In this document: one piece after another, positions 50,943-60,302 of the stretch
Numbering within the stretch: position 1 is the stretch's first letter
How the letters are laid out: each line of letters starts with the position of its first letter
Assembly (NCBI GenBank): GCA_020633415.1
Contig: JACKDQ010000001.1
Location: forward strand, 883,259 to 947,258
Source of the DNA: Deltaproteobacteria bacterium
GTDB taxonomy: Bacteria > Myxococcota_A > Polyangia > GCA-2747355
Length of the DNA: 64,000 nt
Direction of reading: 5' to 3'
The notes under the pieces: generated by a model
What the model was told of the DNA's origin: nothing
Database searches by the model: none
Seen by the model: the letters and a program-made list of their open reading frames with translations, nothing else
Position numbers and translations under genes: made by a program

Positions 50943-51908
50943 CTAGTTGTTAGGGCAATTGATCGAGATGCCCAGCGCATCGTTGGTCGTCAGCGCGCTC
51001 GAGGCGCGACAGCGTACGCGGAGCGGATTGGTCGGATCGCGGCCGATCGCCGCGAGGCCGGCCGAGCCCTGATAGTCGGGCAATGCCGTGCGATCGCGCG
51101 TCGCCTTGTCGGCGAGGGCGCAGCCGACGGTGAGGGCCTGACTGCCCGAGGTACAGCCATCCGTTGTCTCCTGAGCCGCGGCGATCAGCCAACCCGGGGC
51201 GCCGACGCTCGCGTTGGTGCAGGTGAGATCCTTGGTACACAGCGCGACCACATCGATCGCCACCGCGTTTTTGCAGCGGCAGCCCCAGCTGGTCGCCGAG
51301 ATCGGCCAGCTAGCCAGCAGCCGTTGACCTGTGCAATTACAGCCTCCGGACACGAGCACTGCGTTGTTGGGGCAGTCGACTTTGGCGATTAGCGCGGCTC
51401 CCGGGGTGGTGACAAAGGCGCGAGACAGTGCGCTCGGCGTGCAGAGCAGCTGCGTGACCACCGGCGCGGAGCCGCTACAGGCAACGAAGGCGTTGCCGCC
51501 TAGCGTCGGCAGGGCGGCGGTCAGCGTGTCGTCGACGGTGCTGCACTGAGCGTCAGCTAACAGCGCAGTCTCGCCGGCATTGCACTGTCCGGATCTCCAC
51601 TGAGCGGAGACACTACAGCTGGTGGAAGAGTCGGGAGCCGGGCCGAGGTCGGGAAACGGGCCGAGGTCGGCAAAGGGCGCGCTGTCGACCGACAATGAAC
51701 GATCCGCAATCGAGCTCTCGCTGATCGCATGCTCACCGATGGCGTCGGCACCGATCGTTTCGCCGGGGGCGCCATCGCTGACCAGCGCGAGGTCGAGCGC
51801 CGCATCAGTCGGCTCAACGCCGTCGTTGAAGGGAAAGAGCAGATGGCAGGCGCCGAGGGCGGCCAGGCCGAGCAAGAGCAGCGCTGGGCGTTTGGTGTCG
51901 GGCGCCAC
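50943..51908 (-). CDS. Lipoprotein of the ACHLLF type, paralogue of 16942-17934
   Basis: 321 residues from GTG 51908. The lipobox LGAC is followed by HLLFPFNDG, as in the paralogue (HLLFGYQ). A long Asp/Ala linker contains a short tandem ADLGPFPDLGPAPD, also visible as a repeated 18-base DNA unit near 51650. The mature domain repeats the C...GGCNC, LLASWP, WGCRC arrangement, and CTSGSQALTVGC corresponds to CSSGEQVIGGGC in the paralogue. Function unknown; it is probably outer-membrane anchored. It stands alone between the isoamylase operon and the divergent heparinase-like gene. Confidence 0.75.
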   Translation of the reverse strand: MAPDTKRPALLLLGLAALGACHLLFPFNDGVEPTDAALDLALVSDGAPGETIGADAIGEHAISESSIADRSLSVDSAPFADLGPFPDLGPAPDSSTSCSVSAQWRSGQCNAGETALLADAQCSTVDDTLTAALPTLGGNAFVACSGSAPVVTQLLCTPSALSRAFVTTPGAALIAKVDCPNNAVLVSGGCNCTGQRLLASWPISATSWGCRCKNAVAIDVVALCTKDLTCTNASVGAPGWLIAAAQETTDGCTSGSQALTVGCALADKATRDRTALPDYQGSAGLAAIGRDPTNPLRVRCRASSALTTNDALGISINCPNN

Positions 51909-52113
51909 TTGGCGAGCGTCTCATCCGCCATGGCCTGTGTCTAGCTGCTACCCGCCAGGGAGAGGCGCTTGCTGGCGATCCGATGGGTCCGACCAGCGGC
52001 AAGGGCGAGGCGCCCGCGCGAACGTTCCGCGAAAATAATTCGTAATGCCGAGTGCTCAGCCAGCAGCGTCACGGTGTTGATCCTACGTGGAGATCGAAAA
52101 GGGGTAATATCGA

Positions 52114-54582
52114 TTGTTTAGACGCACGCTGTTGGCCTTGCTGTTGGTCGGAAATAGTTGCTCGGAGGCGCCCGAGATGGCGCCCACTGAGATCGCCAAC
52201 ACAACACGATCGCTCGTTGCCGACCCGAGCTTTTTCGGAGAGCTGGACTACCAAGGGTTCGGCGTGCTCGCGCCCGTCCAGAACGCCGTCTCGCGCGGCG
52301 ACTATGCGGCAGCGCGTCGTGGCTTGGCCGACTACTATCGCACGCGCCTCTCACCGGCCTGGTACATCGATCCGCTCAACCCGCAGGGACTGACCTTCAA
52401 TCAGGCCGCCGCGGACAAGGCGGAGCAAGGCACGGTCACGGTCGTAGGCTATACGTACAGTTTTCCCAACGGCGTGATCGATTGGGGATACAACGCCACG
52501 CAACACGACCCGGGTGTTGCGCCAACCGGAGAGTGGACCTTCCAGCTCAATCGAATGTACTTCTGGACCAACCTCGCCAAGGCCCGGTTGCTGTCGAACA
52601 ACACGGCCTACGGCAAGGCGCTTGCAGCGCAAATTCGCGGATGGATCGACACCCAGCCGCGGCCCACCGCGGGCAGTCCCAGCAACACCTGGAGAACGAT
52701 CGAAGCCGGTATTCGCCTCAGTCAGTCCTGGGCGCACACGTGGTACGCATTTCAAACATCGCCTGAGTTTACCGACGATACGCGAATCAGCATGCTCAAG
52801 TCGTTTCTTGAGCAGGGCCAATACCTCAGAGCGTTTTTGCAGCAGTTCGCCGCCACCAATGTCTGGCCGAGCAACTGGCGCATCTTCGAGCTCCACGGGC
52901 TCTTTACCGTGGGATCGATCTTTCCTGAGTTCAAAGCCTCGAAGGAATGGCGCGAGTTCGCCGGCCGAGGACTCACCGCAGCGATCGACCAGCAGCTGCT
53001 TGCTGATGGCGCTCAGTATGAGTTGACGCCGTCGTACCACTGGATCGTAGTCGAGTCGGGGCGGCGAATTTACGAAGAAGCCAAGCTGACGGGGAGTGCC
53101 TCGGCGCTCGGCGCCAACTTCCTCGCGCCAATACGGCGTGGGTACGAGTATCTGATCAAGATCGCCACCCCCTTCGGTGGCGTCCCCGAGATCAACGATA
53201 CCTTTCAGTTGGACGTCGGCGTCGAGTTGACGAAGGCAACAGCGCTCTTCCCCAACGATCCGTTGCTTTCATGGTATCTCGATCGTCGTCAAGGCCGGGC
53301 ACCGAGCTACCGCAGCGTGTTTCTACCCGATGCTGGGCTGGCGGTAATGCGCAGCGGCTGGGGAAAAGACGATCACTACGCACTGCTCGACGTCGGTCAA
53401 CTCGGCAAAGCGCATGTGCACCAGGACAAGCTAAACCTGATCGTAATGCCCTATGGGCGCCGACTACTCTTCGACAACGGCGGTGGGCCCTACGAGCAGA
53501 GCGTCTACCGTCAATGGGCGGTTTCGACCCAGGCCCACAACGCTGTACTCGTCGACGGCGCCGGCCAAGCGCGCGCCCTGACGAGCGCAGATCCTCACGG
53601 CCACGGCGATCCAAGCACGCCCGCACCAGTGGCACTCCTCGGCGATCCACGTTTTGACTACGTCGTGGGCAGCTACCAAGACGCGTATGGTTCAACCAAG
53701 CCGGCGAAGCATCGTCGCGAGGTGCTCTTCGATCGCGATCAGCAAACGCCGTTTTGGATCGTCGTCGACACCCTTACGCCGAACGACGCGCAGATCCATA
53801 GCTATCAAGCACGCTGGCAACTCTTGACGACATCCACCCAGCACGACGCGTCGCTGCGATCGATCACGACCGATGACAAGGGTCTACCCAACCTGGTGAT
53901 CCAGCCGCTTTCGCAACTCGGACTGCTCGTGCAAGCGGACAGCGCTACGACGAGTCCGGAAGTGCTCGGATGGAACCTCGATCACAACAGCGGTCAGCGC
54001 ACGGCGGCAACAACGGTTCGCCATAGCCGCAACGGCCGTGGCGTGCAGCGCTTCGTTACGCTGCTTTGGCCTTTGCGAGCGGGCGAGGCGAATCCGATCT
54101 CATCGGTGCTCGCCAAGGGCACCGACGATTGGGAGGTCGTTTTCTCTGACCATAGCCGCCTGAGGGTCGTGCTATTTGCTAAGGGCGCGCCCGGCATCCT
54201 GAGCGCCTATTTTGCACAGGGCAAGGTCGTCCGTCAGATGAGCATTTCACCAACGTCGACGGTCCTCTCGCCGACGCCAGCGGATGGCGGAACCGCACCG
54301 TCTGATGGCGGATCGGCCGGTTCAGATGGCGGCGCCCCCTTTGCCGATGGAGCCGTGTCGTCCCGGCGGGACGCCGAGCCAGACCTTCAGCGCCGGCCGG
54401 CCGCGGCCGACGGCGGCCTGGGCAATCGGCCGCGAGAAACCGATGCGTCCTCGCAATCGCCAGAAGACCCCAAGCAGACCTCCAGCGGCTGTGCGGCGGG
54501 CGGTAGACCCACCCATGTCTGGCACTGCGCGCTGGTGCTGCTACTACTGTCTGCCGCTCGACGACGCAGTCGCCACCCGTGA
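52114..54582 (+). CDS. Heparinase II/III-like polysaccharide lyase with MYXO-CTERM-like tail
   Basis: 822 residues from TTG 52114, with AAAAGGGG upstream. The signal sequence ends near GNSC. The N-terminal half is an alpha/alpha toroid of alginate-lyase type (SNWRIFELHGLFTVGS, LLADGAQYELTPSYHW). The second half is the heparinase II/III beta domain, with the metal/catalytic stretch GKAHVHQDKLNLIVM (His434, His436, Asp438) and FDNGGGPY. Residues ~715-790 are an Asp/Gly linker. The end, SSGCAAGGRP, a hydrophobic LVLLLLSA and RRRSR, is MYXO-CTERM-like, so the lyase should be displayed on the surface. Substrate (alginate, heparin-like or other uronate polymer) is not deducible. Confidence 0.85.
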   Translation: MFRRTLLALLLVGNSCSEAPEMAPTEIANTTRSLVADPSFFGELDYQGFGVLAPVQNAVSRGDYAAARRGLADYYRTRLSPAWYIDPLNPQGLTFNQAAADKAEQGTVTVVGYTYSFPNGVIDWGYNATQHDPGVAPTGEWTFQLNRMYFWTNLAKARLLSNNTAYGKALAAQIRGWIDTQPRPTAGSPSNTWRTIEAGIRLSQSWAHTWYAFQTSPEFTDDTRISMLKSFLEQGQYLRAFLQQFAATNVWPSNWRIFELHGLFTVGSIFPEFKASKEWREFAGRGLTAAIDQQLLADGAQYELTPSYHWIVVESGRRIYEEAKLTGSASALGANFLAPIRRGYEYLIKIATPFGGVPEINDTFQLDVGVELTKATALFPNDPLLSWYLDRRQGRAPSYRSVFLPDAGLAVMRSGWGKDDHYALLDVGQLGKAHVHQDKLNLIVMPYGRRLLFDNGGGPYEQSVYRQWAVSTQAHNAVLVDGAGQARALTSADPHGHGDPSTPAPVALLGDPRFDYVVGSYQDAYGSTKPAKHRREVLFDRDQQTPFWIVVDTLTPNDAQIHSYQARWQLLTTSTQHDASLRSITTDDKGLPNLVIQPLSQLGLLVQADSATTSPEVLGWNLDHNSGQRTAATTVRHSRNGRGVQRFVTLLWPLRAGEANPISSVLAKGTDDWEVVFSDHSRLRVVLFAKGAPGILSAYFAQGKVVRQMSISPTSTVLSPTPADGGTAPSDGGSAGSDGGAPFADGAVSSRRDAEPDLQRRPAAADGGLGNRPRETDASSQSPEDPKQTSSGCAAGGRPTHVWHCALVLLLLSAARRRSRHP

Positions 54583-54585
54583 GCG

Positions 54586-55617
54586 TTAGCTCGGTCCCGG
54601 CAGAAACGTGGCGTAGAAGATCTCGCCACCGGCAGCGCTTGCGTTGCGCTGAGAGCTATAGAGTAGCGTGCAGTTGTCTTCTGACAGCGACGGTGCGTCA
54701 TCGGTAGAGGCGCTATTGACCGCGCCGATCGGTTGCGGTGGGTCGAAAGGCGCGTTGGCTGACCCACGCGTCGCGATCCAGATGTCGAGATCGCCCTGCC
54801 CGCCCGGTCGATCGCTGGAAAAGAGGATGACCCGCTCGTCAGCGGAGATCCACGGGTTGAATTCACGACTCGGTGTGCTGAGCTCATTGGGCAACTGGCG
54901 CGGGCCGAACGTCGCCGTCGGTGTGGTCCGTGTCGAGAAGAACAGCGCTTGCCCTGGGTCTCCGCCGCTGACATCCGCGAACCACAGTACCGTGCCGCCC
55001 TGTGAGAACGACGGACCGCTGGCCGCAGTCGACAAGATCGGCCCACCAACGATCCGCAGCGGCAGACCGGAAACAGCATACAGTTGCCAGCTTCCTGAGC
55101 GACGCGAGGCGAGCACGGCGCCACCGGCGTAGACCTTGCTGGCGGGATAAAATGCGATGCGCCCTTCGTCGGCGCTACTGTTAAGCGCCACGAGGCTCGA
55201 CGCGCTTCCGACGGCCGAAAGCGACGTCGCCGACGCCACGAACAGATCGGCCACACCCGTCGACTCGCTCTTGCGCGTGAAATAGAGCTTGCCGCCAGCC
55301 CAGACCGGATCGGATTCCGTCTCCACGGTGTTCACCGCAGCTAGCGGTGTCGGTGCGCTAAACGCCGTCGGGTTGCGCCAGACTTCACACCACTTTCGAG
55401 GCAGCAGCCCGTCGATGGCGAGCCCGTCGTCGGTTGACACGGTGTCGCGGCGCTGTGCGTCGCTGCCAGCGGAGTAGGCGTCGGTAGGTTGACTGTCCTG
55501 TGTCGGCCCGCCGGTCGCTCCATCGGCATCGCCGAAGACATACCCCGCGCGCACGCAGCCGCCCACGGTAGCCGCGAGCAGGATCGACAGAAAGACGGGA
55601 ATTCGGCGAAAACTCAA
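54586..55617 (-). CDS. TolB/PD40-type beta-propeller lipoprotein
   Basis: About 343 residues from TTG 55617; an ATG at 55683 would add 22 residues ahead of the signal sequence. The lipobox is VGGC. A linker with DADGATGG and DSQPTDAYSAGSDAQ follows. The mature part holds repeated strands such as TESDPVWAGGKLYFTRK, GPSFSQGGTVLWFADV, FNPWISADERVILFSSDRP and APSLSEDNCTLLYSSQR, typical PD40 blades. It probably binds something at the outer membrane or peptidoglycan. It converges on the lyase gene with three bases between the stops. Confidence 0.75.
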   Translation of the reverse strand: MSFRRIPVFLSILLAATVGGCVRAGYVFGDADGATGGPTQDSQPTDAYSAGSDAQRRDTVSTDDGLAIDGLLPRKWCEVWRNPTAFSAPTPLAAVNTVETESDPVWAGGKLYFTRKSESTGVADLFVASATSLSAVGSASSLVALNSSADEGRIAFYPASKVYAGGAVLASRRSGSWQLYAVSGLPLRIVGGPILSTAASGPSFSQGGTVLWFADVSGGDPGQALFFSTRTTPTATFGPRQLPNELSTPSREFNPWISADERVILFSSDRPGGQGDLDIWIATRGSANAPFDPPQPIGAVNSASTDDAPSLSEDNCTLLYSSQRNASAAGGEIFYATFLPGPS

Positions 55618-55799
55618 GTGGCCACCATCCGGGCTAAAGCATCGCACGCACGCGCACAGCACGTAAAGGTTGCTTGGGTGCAACGCAACGCAATACAGCG
55701 CGAGGCGTCAACGCCGAACGCGCTCGTCAGCCGCTCCAGCGTACGTATGCGCGTCCGACATCAGAACGATCGCCGGCGCGATCTGCTAAACTGTGGTTG

Positions 55800-57002
55800 G
55801 TGAGTCCAAAACGCAGATACGCAGGCGCCTGTTCGATCGTGCTACTTGGCGCGCTGTGCCATTGCGGCGGAGGACTCCGTCGCTATCATAGCCCGACCGA
55901 TGCTACAGTTGACCTGCCACGAGGCGACGCGATCGGCGACGCACCGCTCGAAACAACCGACGCTAACGGGGATCAAGGGCCGCTCGCCGAGCCGCCGCAG
56001 CTCGACATCCTCTTTATCATCGACAACACCCCGGGCATGGTGGCCTATCAGCAACAGCTGACGGCCGCGCTCCCCGAGCTGCTCAACAAACTGCGCCTGC
56101 CGGCCTTTGGTAGGGAGGGCGCGACGTGTACGAACGCCGACACCAGCGGCTGCGCGCTGCCGGACGTGCACCTTGGGGTGGTCAGTACCGACGTCGCGGC
56201 CGAGCCACGCCAGGTGGATAACTGTGGCAACGGAGGTGACGCCGGTCGACTGCAAAATCAGCCGAGACCGGCGGGCACGAGTTGTTTGGCGCCACAAGAA
56301 CGCTTCATCAGCTATCGCTTCGACAAAAAGACGAATCTGCCGATCGACGCCACAGCCGATCCGATCGAGGCGATCGGGACGGCCTTTGCCTGCATTGCTC
56401 CGCTCGGCGAAGCCGGCTGTATCTTCCCGCGTCCCTTGGATGCGCTGCGATCCGCACTAACATCCGGCACCAATCTCGGATTTTGGCGCCAGAACGCGTT
56501 GGTTGTTATCGTGATCCTTTCCAACAAGGACGATTGCTCAGCGCTGGAGCGCGTGATCTACGATCCAAACCCGCAAACCGTCGACAAGTACGGCCCCGCG
56601 ACCCCTTTTCGCTGCTTCGAGTATGGTATCTGGTGCGACGAGTCCGGGCGTGACGCTGGCCCGCGAACCAATTGTCGGTTGTCGGTCTCAACGTCGCTGG
56701 AGCGCGTCTCGACCTACACCGCCTTGCTCTCGTCGTTCGTCGCCAAGGAGCGCACATTCCTTGCGCTGATCGCCGGTCCACCCCAACCGGTGGCGGTGGA
56801 AATCACGGCCGGTCTGCCCCAGCTTGCGCCAAGCTGCCGCACCGGCGCTGGCGACTCGGCCCAGCCGTCGATCCGCCTGCACGCCTTTGGCGACAGCTTC
56901 GGCGAGCAAGCGGTAGTCCAAGGAGTCTGTCAGGCTAACGCGATACGCAACGCGCTCGAAGCGCTCGGCAACAAGATCCGCAGCCGCTTGCTCGCCCAAT
57001 GA
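55800..57002 (+). CDS. VWA-like envelope protein coupled to the caspase gene
   Basis: About 400 residues from GTG 55800 (open frame back to 55674, without a start signal). The N-terminus is hydrophobic and ends near LCHCGGG, a weak lipobox. A linker with DATVDLPRGDAIGDAP follows. The main domain begins LDILFIIDNTPGM, which is the VWA opening with a MIDAS-like DNTPG in place of DxSxS, and continues with VHLGVVSTDV, ALVVIVILSNKDDC and several cysteines. VWA-like lipoproteins of this kind are common in Myxococcota and may bind proteins. Its stop overlaps the caspase start in ATGA, so the two are translationally coupled. Confidence 0.8.
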   Translation: MSPKRRYAGACSIVLLGALCHCGGGLRRYHSPTDATVDLPRGDAIGDAPLETTDANGDQGPLAEPPQLDILFIIDNTPGMVAYQQQLTAALPELLNKLRLPAFGREGATCTNADTSGCALPDVHLGVVSTDVAAEPRQVDNCGNGGDAGRLQNQPRPAGTSCLAPQERFISYRFDKKTNLPIDATADPIEAIGTAFACIAPLGEAGCIFPRPLDALRSALTSGTNLGFWRQNALVVIVILSNKDDCSALERVIYDPNPQTVDKYGPATPFRCFEYGIWCDESGRDAGPRTNCRLSVSTSLERVSTYTALLSSFVAKERTFLALIAGPPQPVAVEITAGLPQLAPSCRTGAGDSAQPSIRLHAFGDSFGEQAVVQGVCQANAIRNALEALGNKIRSRLLAQ

Positions 57003-58561
57003 TCAGGTCAACAAAATGCGCCGGCAGCGCGCTAATCGCTGTGTTGGTCATGCTGGGCGCATCGAGCTTCGCCCGCGCCGGGACGCAGCGATTCGCCGTC
57101 GTACTCGGCAACAACGTTGGACAACAAACAGACGCCGCGTTGCGCTTCGCTGAGCGGGACGCGATCAAGTTCGCTGCTGTCTTACGCGAGCTCGGCGGTT
57201 TCGCTGCTCAAGACGTGGAGCTGCTGCTTGGCGCCGATGCAGCCACCGCCTGGAAGGCCATTCGCCGCACGGCGCGGCGCGCGACGGCCGCCTCGCACGC
57301 GGGAGAGAAGACAGTGCTGTTGGTCTACTACTCCGGCCACGCCGACGGCGGTGCTCTCGAGCTCGGCCGCTCGCGCCTCGACCTGCGCGACCTTTCAAAG
57401 TTCCTCGAAGAGAAGACGGCGACCGTACGTCTGGCTTTCGTCGACTCCTGCCGCAGCGGCGCGATCGTTCGCTTCAAAGGCGGTCGTCGCGGACCCGCCT
57501 ATCAGATCCAGCTCGCGGAAGATCTCAATGCGAGCGGCTACGCGATCGTCACGTCGAGTGCCCATGATGAACTCAGTCAGGAAACCAGCGAAGTGGGCGG
57601 TTCCTTTTTCTCCCACTTCTTGGTCTCGGGGCTGCGCGGCGGCGCCGATTCGTCCGGCGACGGATCCGTGACCCTGGGCGAACTGTATGACTATGCATAC
57701 CGACGCACCGTCGCCCGAACAAGCGCATCAATAGCTGGCGTGCAACATCCAAGTTATAGCCTCAATCTTGCCGGCCGCGGCGACGTTGTGCTCAGTCGCC
57801 CCAGCGCAAGTCGCACGCGCATCTCGCTGCGCGTCGATCGGGGCGGTCGCGTGCTCGTGCTCGATCAAGACCAACGTCAGTTGATCACCGAGCGCGCCCT
57901 CAAAGGCGGCGAGACCGTCGAGGTTCCGCTCCCGCCCGAGCGCTATGCAGTTTTCTTGGTGGCTAACGACCGGACGATTTGGCGGGCCTGGGCGGTGGTG
58001 CGCCCGAATCAAACCCGCCAACTCACCCAGACCGACTTTTCTCGCCACCATCCGCGGCTGGCAATTGCCAAAGGTGGGCTCTTTCGCCGCTCGGTAGTGC
58101 GCGCGCAGGAGATCGCGATCGGCGCAACCGTGCGGCGCTCGGCGTTGGATGCCGAGGGTGCTCAATTGGGCCTGGAGATCGGCTACTCGATGGTTCTCTC
58201 GAGTGGGCTAGCGCTCAGCGCAGCTATCGATTGGGCGCGTTCGGCACGCACGCCAAGTGCCGCCATCCATGAGATCGGCATATTGGCCGGCATCGGCTGG
58301 CGCTTCGCGGTTACGCCACAGACCCACCTCACGCTGCAGGCACGCGCTGGCTATGAACACTTGATTCAGACGACCGGACAACAGAGCCCGGGGGTTTGCT
58401 ATCACGGCCGCCTGACGATCGGCTACCGCCTGCGTAGCGCATTGTTCGTTCAGCTTGACGGGTTATTCGGCGGCCGAACGCTCACCCTCGAGCAAGGCCA
58501 GCTGCTCACCCGCGCTGACGCACGCGGTGGGCTCGCACTCGCCTTGCGCTTTGGCGAATAG
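56999..58561 (+). CDS. Secreted caspase-fold peptidase with C-terminal beta-barrel-like region
   Basis: 520 residues. A signal peptide ends near SSFARAG. Residues ~30-265 form a peptidase C14 (caspase-like) domain: His114 in VYYSGHADGG and Cys151 in FVDSCRSGA make up the dyad, and GDGSVTLGELYDY resembles the helix found near the end of many bacterial caspase domains. Then a beta domain (~270-345), and from ~355 to the end strands such as EIAIGATVRRSAL, LGLEIGYSMVLSSGLALSAA, THLTLQARAGYEHL and GRLTIGYRLRSALFVQLDGL, which look like a small outer-membrane barrel. The chain ends in LRFGE, not Phe. It is coupled to the VWA-like gene. Confidence 0.82.
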   Translation: MIRSTKCAGSALIAVLVMLGASSFARAGTQRFAVVLGNNVGQQTDAALRFAERDAIKFAAVLRELGGFAAQDVELLLGADAATAWKAIRRTARRATAASHAGEKTVLLVYYSGHADGGALELGRSRLDLRDLSKFLEEKTATVRLAFVDSCRSGAIVRFKGGRRGPAYQIQLAEDLNASGYAIVTSSAHDELSQETSEVGGSFFSHFLVSGLRGGADSSGDGSVTLGELYDYAYRRTVARTSASIAGVQHPSYSLNLAGRGDVVLSRPSASRTRISLRVDRGGRVLVLDQDQRQLITERALKGGETVEVPLPPERYAVFLVANDRTIWRAWAVVRPNQTRQLTQTDFSRHHPRLAIAKGGLFRRSVVRAQEIAIGATVRRSALDAEGAQLGLEIGYSMVLSSGLALSAAIDWARSARTPSAAIHEIGILAGIGWRFAVTPQTHLTLQARAGYEHLIQTTGQQSPGVCYHGRLTIGYRLRSALFVQLDGLFGGRTLTLEQGQLLTRADARGGLALALRFGE

Positions 58562-58588
58562 CTGGCGCGCACGCCGAACGGCGCGGAC

Positions 58589-59761
58589 TCAGTGAGCGTT
58601 GCGACAGAGCATCGGCAGTGTCGTCGCGCCGGCAACCGGCCGCACTTCCTGGCCTGAGTGAGCATTGACGTAGCGGCGACCGTTGTAGTCTTGCCAGACC
58701 GTGTAGTGATGGCGAAAGCATTCGCCCGTCTTAAGGTCCTTGGCTGCGACAATCGCCAGGCGCGCACGAGCGACGAGCCGCCCTCGACGGCGAATCGGCG
58801 TCCAGCCGCGCTCCATTGGCACCACCGTGATCAGTTGCTGGCGCCGACGGAAACCACGCGCGAACACTGCTTTGACCTGGCGCTCGAACGCCGGATCGCG
58901 AAATCTGCGCCGCGGCAGCAAGACCTTGGATTTCGCGCGATCCTGATTGGCGCGGCCGCGACGCATCGCCGTCTCGAGTGATCCAACGTTGGCCAACGCG
59001 CGCCTGGCGCGCCCATGCGCTTTGACGACCGGTAGTGTACCGATCAGCTTTGCGGCTACCGACCACCACGCTTCGACCTGGGTGGCGAGCAAAAATGCGT
59101 AATGAAGTGACTCGCTCTTTTGCCTGGTCTTTTCGACCTTGTCCAGGGTAGCTGGTAGCTCGCTCAGCGCAGTCTTCACGACTGCTAGGTAACCGGCAAA
59201 CGCCTCGTCGTGCTCGTTGCGAAACGGCGCGAACTGCGGTGCCGACAGTTTATCTGCGAGCGCGCGCCAGCGCTTGGGTTCGGCAAGCGCCTGATCGAGT
59301 CGGCGCTGCACGGTGGCGGCGTCCTTGCTTGGCACCCAGTCGACATTGGTCATCTGAAACGCAGTAGGTAGGCGCGCCATTTCGCGGCGAAACGTCCGCC
59401 GGTCGGCTTCACCTCGTTTTGCCAGCGCACCCTGTCCCTGAAGATACGCTCTCAGATCCGTGACAAAGCGCTCGATCCCCGTCAAATCCGCCGCAGGATC
59501 TTTCTTGCGCGTCTTTTGCAGCGCATCTGCTGCCTTGTCCAACATGTCGATGTTCCAGACGGAAGACCCGTCGGTGTATGAGTGAGCCTTTTTCAAATAT
59601 TCGAAGCAGTCGCGCAGATCATCACGCGCGTTGGCCGCGACCGTAGTCAGGGCCGCTTGATCGGGCAATGGCGGCTTCGCTGGCGCTGCAAGCAGCAACG
59701 CAGGAGAAGACACAGACACCAAGCAGCAACAGACAAGCAGCAGCAGATAGCGCAGCGACAT
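58589..59761 (-). CDS. Secreted helical protein, unknown
   Basis: 390 residues from ATG 59761, with GAGGA eight bases upstream. Signal peptide with a Leu/Cys/Val-rich core, cleaved near LLAAPAK. The middle (residues ~40-260) is helical and charged (LDKAADALQKTRKKDPAADL, LDQALAEPKRWRALADKLS). The C-terminal third has GRARRALANVGSLETAMRRGRAN and a small beta end with CFRHHYTVWQDYNGRRYV and LPMLCRNAH. No family recognised. It converges on the caspase gene (27 bases between stops) and could be functionally linked, but nothing in the sequence proves it. Confidence 0.65.
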   Translation of the reverse strand: MSLRYLLLLVCCCLVSVSSPALLLAAPAKPPLPDQAALTTVAANARDDLRDCFEYLKKAHSYTDGSSVWNIDMLDKAADALQKTRKKDPAADLTGIERFVTDLRAYLQGQGALAKRGEADRRTFRREMARLPTAFQMTNVDWVPSKDAATVQRRLDQALAEPKRWRALADKLSAPQFAPFRNEHDEAFAGYLAVVKTALSELPATLDKVEKTRQKSESLHYAFLLATQVEAWWSVAAKLIGTLPVVKAHGRARRALANVGSLETAMRRGRANQDRAKSKVLLPRRRFRDPAFERQVKAVFARGFRRRQQLITVVPMERGWTPIRRRGRLVARARLAIVAAKDLKTGECFRHHYTVWQDYNGRRYVNAHSGQEVRPVAGATTLPMLCRNAH

Positions 59762-60302
59762 GCAGTTCGTCCTCGTTTCGTCAGCGGAGCGTTCGGTTGA
59801 ATGGGCCTGCCGGCCCTTACTTTGGCAACACCTCAGGCGCTGCAACTGAGAACCGCCGTGATGACTTTTCCAAGGCGCGCTCCGGCGACTATCGGACGCT
59901 GACGCGAGCGACGCTGGAGGAATGCTATGAATTCTCGAGGCCTACGCAGCGTAAAATCGGCGGACGACCATTTGGGGAGTAGCGCCCATTGACAGGGTCC
60001 CTGCGAAAAATGCTCGGCAAACAAACCAGCGATCTACTGGGCCCCCAAGGCGCGTCCGCGGCTGTTGCAGGTCAGATCCGAGCGATGCCAGCGCAGCCGG
60101 TCTGGCCCGCTGAGGGATCGCTCCCCGTGTTGGGTGCTGCAACCATCTGACGATTTCCGCGCTGCTCAGACAAGACAGGCGGTTCCATGCAGATAGCGCG
60201 CGGCACAACGCATGCACTGTCACGACAAGCAGCGCAGCGTCGCTACAGCCGCGCTGCTTGAAATTTCGCTGCACCTGGGGTGCATGCATCAGAGGGGGGA
60301 TG
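59762..60302. other. 541-base intergenic region between divergent genes
   Basis: No gene with a start signal is seen; one minus-strand frame crosses it but has arbitrary composition. It carries GGGCC-TGCC-GGCCC (59803-59816) in the leader of the minus-strand gene and a strong 10-bp stem at 60226-60260 ahead of the metzincin gene. Promoters for both genes should lie here, but I could not choose boxes. Confidence 0.4.
60226..60260 (+). promoter_or_regulatory. Perfect 10-bp stem-loop in the leader of the metzincin gene
   Basis: CAAGCAGCGC (60226-60235) and GCGCTGCTTG (60251-60260) pair perfectly around a 15-base loop that itself contains AGCG-T-CGCT. It ends 42 bases before the ATG. It could be a leader regulatory element or an attenuator; no T-run follows. 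Confidence 0.45.

Noticed and set aside
59803..59816. GGGCC-TGCC-GGCCC as a terminator
   Set aside because: It lies in the 5' leader of the minus-strand gene and has no T-run on either side; it cannot end a known transcript.
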